Assembly: GCF_004804315.1 (NCBI RefSeq)
Contig: NZ_SRXX01000005.1
Coordinates: 186,001 to 250,000 of the forward strand
Direction of reading: 5' to 3'
DNA length: 64,000 bases
Source of the DNA: Flagellimonas onchidii
Lineage (GTDB): Bacteria; Bacteroidota; Bacteroidia; Flavobacteriales; Flavobacteriaceae
The notes below the pieces were generated by a model. It was not told the DNA's origin and did no database searches. It worked only from the letters and a program-made list of their open reading frames with translations. Shown piece after piece: positions 57,138-64,000 of this stretch (the first letter of the stretch is position 1; the number at the start of each line of letters is the position of its first letter). The translations under genes and the position numbers were made by a program.

Positions 57138-58597
57138 AATTATTGAAAGACATATTGTATAAGGTAAGTCTCATCGCTGTAAGTGGTGACACTAATGTTT
57201 TGGTCAACCAAGTGCACTTTGATTCCAGAAAAGTGGAAATGGATGATGTTTTTGTGGCTATAAAAGGTTTGATCACAGATGGTCACAAATATATTGAGAA
57301 AGCCATTGAGTTGGGGGCCAAAGCCGTAGTGTGTGAGGAGTTACCTGAAATACTGGTCAACGGAGTTACATATCTCAAAGTTTCCGATAGTAATAGCGCA
57401 TTGGCAATAATAGCTTCCAATTACTACGAAAATCCATCTAAGAACCTGAAACTCGTCGGAATAACAGGAACCAACGGCAAAACTACAGTAAGTACATTAT
57501 TGTATAGACTTTTCAAGAAAGCAGGATTTAAGGTAGGATTGATCTCAACTATAAAAGTATTGGTAGATGACAAAGAGTACCCTGCGACACACACCACGCC
57601 AGACGTGCTCACCATTAATGCATACCTATCTGAAATGAATAAAGAGGGTGTGGAGTTTTGTTTTATGGAAGTAAGCTCGCATGGAATACATCAAAAAAGA
57701 TCCGAAGGGCTACATTTCGAAGGGGCAATCTTCACCAATCTGTCGCATGATCATCTAGATTACCATAAAACTTTCGCTGAGTATCGAGACACTAAGAAAA
57801 AGCTTTTTGATGACCTGCCTAAGACGGCATTTGTATTGAGTAACATCGATGATAAAAATGGGTTGGTCATGTTGCAGAACACCAAGGCTAGAAAACATAC
57901 TTATGCATTAAAGTCCTATGCAGATTATAGGGGCCAGATTTTGGAAAAGCAATTTAGCGGTCAGCTTTTGAAGATTGATGAAAATGAACTCTGGTCTAAG
58001 TTGATAGGTGATTTTAACGCTTACAATCTGCTTGCCATTTATGCTACGGCAGATCTTTTAGGTCTTGAAAAAATGGAAATCTTGAAACTTATCAGCGAGC
58101 TGGATAATGTCGATGGTAGATTTCAATATTACATATCAAAAAATAAAATAACGGCAATTGTTGATTATGCCCATACTCCGGACGCGCTAAAAAATGTATT
58201 GATTACGATCAATGCATTGAGGACTGGAAATGAAAACGTCATCACCGTAGTGGGGTGTGGTGGTGACCGTGATAAGTCTAAGCGTCCGGTTATGGGTCAT
58301 ATCGCATCGGAGATGAGTAATCAAGCCATTTTCACGTCTGACAATCCTAGAACAGAACCTCCTTCGATAATAATCGAGGAAATGGAAGCTGGAGTGGAAC
58401 CTCAAAACACTAAGAAAATATTGTCCATAGAAAATAGGAAACAAGCTATAAAAACGGCTTGCAAGTTGGCATTGGCCAACGATATCATTTTAGTGGCTGG
58501 CAAAGGGCACGAGACCTATCAGGAGACGAATGGCGTAAGGGAGGATTTTGATGATTTTAAGGAAGTGAAAGCGGCGTTGTCCGATTTAAATAAATAA
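57134..58597 (+). CDS. murE: UDP-MurNAc-L-Ala-D-Glu:meso-diaminopimelate ligase
   Basis: This 487-residue Mur ligase has the P-loop GITGTNGKTTVSTLLYRLF, MEVSSHGIHQKR, FTNLSHDHLDYH, and the DAP-specific DNPR signature in IFTSDNPRTEPPS. It therefore adds meso-diaminopimelate as the third peptide residue. The lysine carbamylation region is present. The ATG at 57134 overlaps the stop of the PBP gene by four bases. Confidence 0.96.
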   Translation: MKLLKDILYKVSLIAVSGDTNVLVNQVHFDSRKVEMDDVFVAIKGLITDGHKYIEKAIELGAKAVVCEELPEILVNGVTYLKVSDSNSALAIIASNYYENPSKNLKLVGITGTNGKTTVSTLLYRLFKKAGFKVGLISTIKVLVDDKEYPATHTTPDVLTINAYLSEMNKEGVEFCFMEVSSHGIHQKRSEGLHFEGAIFTNLSHDHLDYHKTFAEYRDTKKKLFDDLPKTAFVLSNIDDKNGLVMLQNTKARKHTYALKSYADYRGQILEKQFSGQLLKIDENELWSKLIGDFNAYNLLAIYATADLLGLEKMEILKLISELDNVDGRFQYYISKNKITAIVDYAHTPDALKNVLITINALRTGNENVITVVGCGGDRDKSKRPVMGHIASEMSNQAIFTSDNPRTEPPSIIIEEMEAGVEPQNTKKILSIENRKQAIKTACKLALANDIILVAGKGHETYQETNGVREDFDDFKEVKAALSDLNK

Positions 58598-58605
58598 TGT
58601 AGTCC

Positions 58606-59826
58606 ATGTTGTACTATTTGTTCGATTTTTTAGAAAAACAATACCAATTACCTGGGGCTGGTCTTTTTGGTTTTTTGACTTTTAGGGCAGCTATGGCGGT
58701 ATTGTTGTCTCTTTTGATTGCCATGGTCTACGGTAAGCGGATTATTCTGTTTCTTCAGAAAAAACAAATTGGTGAGAGCATTCGTGATTTGGGTCTAGAA
58801 GGGCAGCAACAAAAGGCGGGCACTCCGACTATGGGAGGACTTATTATCATTTTGTCCACGCTTGTTCCTGTGTTGTTGTTTGCGAAAATCCAGAATATCT
58901 ACATCATTTTATTGATTATTACTACTATTTGGATGGGTGTCATCGGTTTTGTGGATGATTATATCAAAATATTCAAAAAGGATAAAAAAGGCCTTAAGGG
59001 AAGGTTTAAAATAATGGGTCAAGTGACCTTGGGGTTAATAGTAGGGGCAATTTTGTATTTCCACCCTGAAGTGACCATCAAAGAGAAGGATACGACACAA
59101 ATCACTGAAGATTTTAAGGTAGAGCAAGTTTTTGGAGAAGAAATGAAAGCGGTTCGGACCAATGTTCCTTTTCTGAAAAATAATGAATTAGACTACGCCG
59201 ACTGGATTTCATGGGCAGGTGAAGGACTTGAAAACTATGCATGGCTGATTTTTATACCTGTGGTGATTTTAATTGTGACTGCAGTTTCCAATGGCGCCAA
59301 TCTTACTGATGGAATCGATGGTTTGGCGGCAGGTTCTTCGGCCATAATCGCAATGGCCTTGGGAATCTTTGCCTGGGTTTCTGGAAATATCCAGTTTTCT
59401 GACTATTTGGACATTTTTTATCTGCCACGCGTGGAGGAGTTGGTGATATTCATCGCTGCATTTGTTGGTGCTCTGGTTGGGTTCTTGTGGTACAATGCCT
59501 ATCCGGCTCAAGTTTTTATGGGAGATACAGGGAGTCTTACCATTGGAGGAGTAATCGCGGTAATTGCCATTATTGTTCGGAAAGAACTGTTGATTCCGAT
59601 TTTATGCGGAATCTTTTTTGCAGAAACCTTATCGGTGATGCTGCAGGTGAGCTATTTCAAGCACACCAAAAAGAAATATGGCGAGGGCAAACGGATTTTT
59701 TTAATGGCGCCTTTGCACCATCATTATCAGAAGAAATTATATCACGAAAGCAAAATAGTAACCCGATTTTGGATTATAGGCATTTTGCTGGCCATAATAA
59801 GCATTGTGACCCTAAAGGTTCGATAA
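58606..59826 (+). CDS. mraY: Phospho-MurNAc-pentapeptide translocase
   Basis: This 406-residue integral membrane enzyme has around ten hydrophobic helices. Conserved parts are [59 protein letters not shown] and [19 protein letters not shown], with [12 protein letters not shown] near the end. It transfers the MurNAc-pentapeptide to undecaprenyl phosphate (lipid I). A loop between the second and third blocks ([18 protein letters not shown]) is longer than in E. coli, as is common in Bacteroidota. It lies eight bases after murE and directly before murD. Confidence 0.97.
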   Translation: MLYYLFDFLEKQYQLPGAGLFGFLTFRAAMAVLLSLLIAMVYGKRIILFLQKKQIGESIRDLGLEGQQQKAGTPTMGGLIIILSTLVPVLLFAKIQNIYIILLIITTIWMGVIGFVDDYIKIFKKDKKGLKGRFKIMGQVTLGLIVGAILYFHPEVTIKEKDTTQITEDFKVEQVFGEEMKAVRTNVPFLKNNELDYADWISWAGEGLENYAWLIFIPVVILIVTAVSNGANLTDGIDGLAAGSSAIIAMALGIFAWVSGNIQFSDYLDIFYLPRVEELVIFIAAFVGALVGFLWYNAYPAQVFMGDTGSLTIGGVIAVIAIIVRKELLIPILCGIFFAETLSVMLQVSYFKHTKKKYGEGKRIFLMAPLHHHYQKKLYHESKIVTRFWIIGILLAIISIVTLKVR

Positions 59827-61161
59827 ATGGCTCGTTTGGTTGTTCTTGGTGGAGGAGAAAGTGGTGTGGGTACGGCCATTTTAGGTAAAAAAAAGGGATT
59901 TGAGGTCTTTGTTTCGGACAAAGGCGAGATAAAAGAAGAATACAGTAAAGTTCTTGAACATTTTGAGATTGAACGGGAGTCGGGCAAACATACCGAATCT
60001 AAGATTCTGAATGCTGATCTAGTGATGAAAAGCCCTGGGATTCCTGATAAAGTACCATTGGTTAAAAAACTGGTTGAAAAAGACATTTCGGTGATTTCCG
60101 AGATTGAATTTGCGTCGACCTATACCGATGCAACTCTAATCGGGATTACCGGGAGTAACGGAAAAACCACCACTACTATGTTGACCCATCATTTATTGCA
60201 AGATGATGGATTTCATGTGGGAATGGCCGGAAACATTGGGGATAGTTATGCTAAAATGGTAGCTGAGCAAGATTTTGACCATTATGTGTTGGAAATAAGC
60301 AGTTTTCAACTAGATGGAATAGTAGATTTTAAACCGCATATTGCGATTTTGACCAACATCACCCCAGACCATTTGGACCGATATGATTATCAGTTTGAAA
60401 ACTATATCGCTTCCAAGTTTCGTATCGCAATGAATCAGAATCAGAAGGACTACTTGATTTATGATGCTGATGACAAAGTGATTCTCGATTGGTTGAAAAA
60501 ACACCCAGTTCAATCCAAATTAATTCCCTTTTCCTTAAAGGAAAGGCAAGAACAGGGAGCTTGGCTTGAAAATGAAATAATAAAAATGAATGTTGAACAA
60601 AAAACCTTGGAGATGAGTACAGATATTTTGGCTATGCATGGCCAGCACAACATAAAAAATACCATGGCAGCCGGTTTGGCAGCGCTATTGGTGAATGTGA
60701 GAAAGGAAACCATCCGTAAAAGCATCCAAACCTTCCAAGGTGTTCCACATAGATTGGAAAATGTTTTGAAAATCAATCATGTAGAATACATCAACGATTC
60801 CAAGGCTACAAATGTAAATGCAACCTACTATGCCCTTGACGGTATTAAAAAGCCAATTGTTTGGATAGCTGGTGGAGTTGATAAGGGTAACGATTATTCA
60901 GAATTAATGCCTTTGGTGCGAGAAAAAGTAAAAGCAATCATCTGTTTGGGAATGGATAATTCCAAATTGAAAGATGCTTTTGGCAATGTAATCGATTTAA
61001 TGGTCGAGACCTATTCAATGGAAGAAGCCATAAAGGTGGCCTATAAAATTTCCGAAAGGGGAGACTCTGTATTATTGTCGCCGGCCTGTGCAAGTTTTGA
61101 TCTTTTTGAAAACTACGAAGATAGAGGTGACCAGTTTAAAAGAGCAGTAAAAGAATTATAG
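59827..61161 (+). CDS. murD: UDP-MurNAc-L-alanine:D-glutamate ligase
   Basis: This protein has 444 residues. An N-terminal nucleotide site VVLGGGESGVGTAILGKKKG is followed by ATP-binding LIGITGSNGKTTTTMLTHHLL, LEISSFQLDG, TNITPDHLDRYD, INDSKATNVNATYYAL and SPACASFDLFENYEDRGDQF. All Mur ligase invariants seem present. It adds D-glutamate to UDP-MurNAc-Ala. Its ATG follows the mraY stop without gap. Confidence 0.97.
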   Translation: MARLVVLGGGESGVGTAILGKKKGFEVFVSDKGEIKEEYSKVLEHFEIERESGKHTESKILNADLVMKSPGIPDKVPLVKKLVEKDISVISEIEFASTYTDATLIGITGSNGKTTTTMLTHHLLQDDGFHVGMAGNIGDSYAKMVAEQDFDHYVLEISSFQLDGIVDFKPHIAILTNITPDHLDRYDYQFENYIASKFRIAMNQNQKDYLIYDADDKVILDWLKKHPVQSKLIPFSLKERQEQGAWLENEIIKMNVEQKTLEMSTDILAMHGQHNIKNTMAAGLAALLVNVRKETIRKSIQTFQGVPHRLENVLKINHVEYINDSKATNVNATYYALDGIKKPIVWIAGGVDKGNDYSELMPLVREKVKAIICLGMDNSKLKDAFGNVIDLMVETYSMEEAIKVAYKISERGDSVLLSPACASFDLFENYEDRGDQFKRAVKEL

Positions 61162-61167
61162 TAAACC

Positions 61168-62382
61168 ATGAAAGTGTTGGGCGTACTTAAAAATTTAAAA
61201 GGAGATAAAGCCATTTGGGGTGTTGTTGCTCTCTTGGCTCTTTTCTCATTTTTACCTGTTTATAGCGCCAGTACCAATTTGGTTTATGTGAACGATGACG
61301 GTACAACCTTTGGGCATTTGGTAAAACATGCTGTCTTATTGTTTTTGGGCTTTGGAATTATTTATGCCGTACACCGTATACCGACCCACTATTTTAAAGG
61401 CCTTTCTATAATAGCACTACCCATTGTACTCATTCTTTTGGCCTACACCTTAACTGTTGAGACCAAGATAGGAGGGGTCACGGCAAACCGATGGATTAAA
61501 ATCCCTTTTGTAGGGGTCAATTTTCAGACATCGACCCTAGCATCTGTTGTTCTGATGATATGGATTGCACGCTATTTAACAAAGATCAAGGATGTGGCCA
61601 TCACCTTTAAAGAAAGCATATTGCCACTTTGGTTACCAACGGCTTTGGTGGTTTTGTTGATTTTACCTGAGAATTTTTCCACCGCTGCCATTATCTGTTT
61701 TTTGGTATTGGTGCTCTGCTTTTTAGGAGGATATCCTTTAAAATATTTGCTCAGTATTGTTGGAGCGGGTCTTATACTGGCTTCCATGTTTTTATTTGTT
61801 GTGTTCAAAACCCCTGATGTGATTCCAGGGCAAAGGGCAACAACATGGAAATCAAGAATTGAAACCTTCTGGAATCCTGAAAATGCTGAAAAAGACGATT
61901 TACATCAACTAACCTTGGCTAAAATAGCTATAGCTGAAGGTGGGGTCGTGGGCAAAGGTGCTGGAAAAAGTGTGATTAAAAACATGCTTTCCCAAAGCAC
62001 GTCCGACTTCATCTTTGCCATCATCATTGAGGAATATGGATTGCTTGGAGGAGGCGCTTTATTGTTTTTTTATCTCCTATTACTATTTCGAATAGTGGTT
62101 GTGGCCAATTCGGCAAAGACCGTGTTTTCAAAATTATTGGTCATTGGGGTAGGTCTACCCATCGTTTTTCAGGCATTTATCAATATGGCGGTAGTGGTAC
62201 AGCTGTTTCCAGTAACGGGACAACCATTACCTCTTATAAGTATGGGAGGTACATCCATTTGGATGACATGTATGGCGATAGGAATAGTATTGAGCGCGAG
62301 CAATAAAAAAGAGAATTTAGAGGAGGAATCCTTGAATATAGATGAAAGTAATCCTTTAGAAGTATTAAGTGGGCAATTATAG
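61168..62382 (+). CDS. ftsW: Peptidoglycan glycosyltransferase FtsW (SEDS family)
   Basis: This 404-residue membrane protein has about ten helices. SEDS marks are [59 protein letters not shown] ([15 protein letters not shown]), [22 protein letters not shown] and [25 protein letters not shown] near the end. It polymerises lipid II glycan at the septum with the PBP encoded upstream. It overlaps murG by 14 bases. Confidence 0.96.
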   Translation: MKVLGVLKNLKGDKAIWGVVALLALFSFLPVYSASTNLVYVNDDGTTFGHLVKHAVLLFLGFGIIYAVHRIPTHYFKGLSIIALPIVLILLAYTLTVETKIGGVTANRWIKIPFVGVNFQTSTLASVVLMIWIARYLTKIKDVAITFKESILPLWLPTALVVLLILPENFSTAAIICFLVLVLCFLGGYPLKYLLSIVGAGLILASMFLFVVFKTPDVIPGQRATTWKSRIETFWNPENAEKDDLHQLTLAKIAIAEGGVVGKGAGKSVIKNMLSQSTSDFIFAIIIEEYGLLGGGALLFFYLLLLFRIVVVANSAKTVFSKLLVIGVGLPIVFQAFINMAVVVQLFPVTGQPLPLISMGGTSIWMTCMAIGIVLSASNKKENLEEESLNIDESNPLEVLSGQL

Positions 62383-63457
62383 GTTTATACTTTCTGGAGG
62401 AGGAACGGGAGGACATATTTATCCGGCGATAGCCATAGCCAATGAGCTAAAAAAAAGGCATCCAGAAGCCGAGTTTTTGTTTGTAGGCGCAAAGGATAAA
62501 ATGGAAATGGAAAAAGTACCCCGGGCTGGTTATAAAATTGAAGGTCTGTGGATAAGTGGATTGCAACGGAAACTGACATTGAAAAACCTCATGTTTCCTT
62601 TAAAGCTAATAAGTAGTTTGTTTAGAGCACGCAACATAGTAAGCAAATTTCAACCTGACGTAGCCATTGGTACGGGAGGTTTTGCCAGCGGGCCATTATT
62701 AAAGATGGCAGCCAATAAAGGCATTCCATCTGTACTTCAAGAACAAAATTCCTTCGCAGGAATTACCAATAAGCTGTTAGCTGGCAAAGCCAAAAGCATT
62801 TGTGTGGCCTATGACGGTATGGAAAAGTTTTTTCCAAAGGAAAAAATAATCAAGACGGGAAATCCTGTACGTTCAGATTTGGTCAACCTTAAGGTTGATA
62901 AGGCTGAGGCCATTAAGTTTTTTGAGTTGAATCCCAGCAAAAAAACAGTGTTGATTATTGGCGGAAGTTTGGGAGCTAGAAGAATCAATCAACTGATTGA
63001 AAAAGAACTTGGGTTTTTCGAAGAGCACCAGATTCAACTGGTATGGCAATGTGGTAAATTGTATCATGGAGATTACAAAAAGTACAATTCTGATAGTATT
63101 AAGGTAAAAGCATTTCTAAATGAAATGGATTACGCTTATGCCGCTGCTGACATCATTATTTCTAGAGCGGGAGCAGGGTCGGTGTCTGAGCTTTGCTTGG
63201 TTGGGAAACCGGTGATTTTTATCCCTTCACCCAATGTTGCTGAAGACCACCAAACCAAAAATGCCCTTGCTTTGGTAGAGAAAGATGCAGCCATCATGTT
63301 GAAGGAAAATGAATTGGATAAAAAGTTTGAAAAAACCTTTTTTGAGATAATGAATTCAAGAGCGTTGCAAGACTCGTTAGGGGTAAACATCAAAAAATTG
63401 GCTTTACCAAAAGCCACCGAGCATATTGTTGATGAAATAGAAAAATTGTTATCGTGA
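62369..63457 (+). CDS. murG: UDP-GlcNAc:lipid I N-acetylglucosaminyltransferase
   Basis: This 362-residue GT28 glycosyltransferase starts at GTG 62369, inside the end of ftsW. The G-loops [22 protein letters not shown] and [15 protein letters not shown], plus [43 protein letters not shown] and the UDP-GlcNAc site [14 protein letters not shown], are all canonical. It makes lipid II on the inner membrane face. The following murC start overlaps its stop. Confidence 0.97.
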   Translation: MGNYRFILSGGGTGGHIYPAIAIANELKKRHPEAEFLFVGAKDKMEMEKVPRAGYKIEGLWISGLQRKLTLKNLMFPLKLISSLFRARNIVSKFQPDVAIGTGGFASGPLLKMAANKGIPSVLQEQNSFAGITNKLLAGKAKSICVAYDGMEKFFPKEKIIKTGNPVRSDLVNLKVDKAEAIKFFELNPSKKTVLIIGGSLGARRINQLIEKELGFFEEHQIQLVWQCGKLYHGDYKKYNSDSIKVKAFLNEMDYAYAAADIIISRAGAGSVSELCLVGKPVIFIPSPNVAEDHQTKNALALVEKDAAIMLKENELDKKFEKTFFEIMNSRALQDSLGVNIKKLALPKATEHIVDEIEKLLS

Positions 63458-64000
63458 ATTTAAAGGATATACATAATGTCTTCTTTATAGGTATCGGAGG
63501 TATCGGTATGTCCGCATTGGCACGCTATTTCAATTTTGTTGGAAAACAAGTGGTGGGGTATGATAGAACCCAGACTCCAATTACTGATGAACTGGTTGGA
63601 AATGGAATCTCTGTTCATTTTGATGACGATTTAGGACTGATTCCAAAATCTTTTAAAAACATCAAAGATACCTTGGTAGTGTTTACTCCAGCGGTTCCGG
63701 AAACCCATTCCCAGTTACAATTTTTCAGAAATAATGGTTTTGAGGTCAAAAAACGCTCAGAGGTATTGGGCATCATCACGAAGGATACATTTTGTTTTGC
63801 CGTAGCCGGAACCCATGGAAAAACAACCACATCCTGCATATTGGCGCATATTTTAAAGGAAACAGGAACTCCTTTAACCGCGTTTTTAGGCGGGATCTCG
63901 GAAGATTTCAACAGCAATTTTGTGTTGGAGGGAACCGAATACTCCGTTGTGGAGGCCGATGAATTTGATCGTTCCTTTTTGCAGTTGTCGCCCAATGTGG
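63454..64000 (+). CDS. murC: UDP-MurNAc:L-alanine ligase, N-terminal part cut by window end
   Basis: An open frame starts at GTG 63454, overlapping the murG stop by four bases, and runs to the last base (182 complete codons). It shows the MurC nucleotide motif [50 protein letters not shown] and ATP-binding [20 protein letters not shown]. It adds L-alanine to UDP-MurNAc. The catalytic remainder lies beyond the window. Confidence 0.95.
   Translation, partial: MNLKDIHNVFFIGIGGIGMSALARYFNFVGKQVVGYDRTQTPITDELVGNGISVHFDDDLGLIPKSFKNIKDTLVVFTPAVPETHSQLQFFRNNGFEVKKRSEVLGIITKDTFCFAVAGTHGKTTTSCILAHILKETGTPLTAFLGGISEDFNSNFVLEGTEYSVVEADEFDRSFLQLSPNV

Noticed and set aside
1..64000. tRNA or rRNA genes, insertion sequences and prophage genes
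   Set aside because: No cloverleaf-like sequence with a T-loop GGTTCGAATCC-type core, no transposase motifs and no phage structural genes were recognised; absence is by eye, not by a covariance search.

Overview
The window looks like a chromosomal segment of a marine Flavobacteriaceae bacterium (Bacteroidota), close in gene order to Muricauda/Maribacter-type genomes. The evidence is the gliding genes gldA, gldB and gldC, promoters of the Bacteroidota type (TTG - 17 to 23 nt - TAnnTTTG), few Shine-Dalgarno sequences, many TTG/GTG starts, moderate-to-low GC, and a split metH. No tRNA, rRNA, insertion sequence, prophage or CRISPR array was seen. Names rest on recognised motifs and family knowledge; no search was run.

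Region 1 (1-16.6 kb) is a methionine and sulfur supercluster. Homoserine dehydrogenase (end of a ThrA-type protein) and MetZ are followed by an Rrf2 regulator and a sulfate-assimilation operon: DUF2061, CysH, CysD, CysN, a sulfite reductase with a HEPN tail, CobA for siroheme, and a ferredoxin-NADP reductase. A terminator and a SAM-I riboswitch then precede metH in two genes, a four-helix-bundle gene and metF. Sulfate is thus reduced to sulfide, added to activated homoserine, and methylated to methionine. Twin near-identical 22-bp elements, one abutting the DUF2061 start, are probable operators for the cys operon.

Region 2 (16.7-29.9 kb) is accessory. It holds a PagL-like deacylase, two small exported proteins, AraC and a serine hydrolase, then a compact regulatory island: thioredoxin-like protein, lipoprotein, DUF2024, a MarR regulator with four C-terminal cysteines, a Crp/Fnr regulator, a small membrane protein and a group III truncated globin. 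Repeated TTAGGA palindromes sit at three promoters of this island, and a Crp-like palindrome sits at activator distance from the globin promoter. A PLP decarboxylase, a membrane-anchored LuxR regulator, an outer-membrane barrel protein and GldA follow.

Region 3 (30-34.3 kb) is the phenylalanine/tyrosine operon: prephenate dehydratase, aminotransferase, prephenate dehydrogenase and DAHP synthase-chorismate mutase. It is preceded by what appears to be a complete transcription attenuator: a 23-codon leader peptide very rich in Phe/Tyr codons, an antiterminator segment and a terminator ending four bases before the pheA start.

Region 4 (34.3-53.2 kb) is mostly housekeeping: duplicated small secreted proteins, rsgA-dtd-mazG, aroA, queA, rlmN, a polyprenyl synthase, a sigma/anti-sigma-like pair, dnaG (with all zinc ligands replaced), a response regulator whose phospho-acceptor position is Glu, nadE, gldB-gldC, engB and a hydrolase. 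Region 5 (53.3-64 kb) is the division and cell-wall cluster mraZ-rsmH-ftsL-pbp-murE-mraY-murD-ftsW-murG-murC, with a 10-bp-phased MraZ-type box array in front. Seven-base-periodic repeats recur at several gene borders (12.5, 15.2, 15.6, 32.2 and 41.5 kb).
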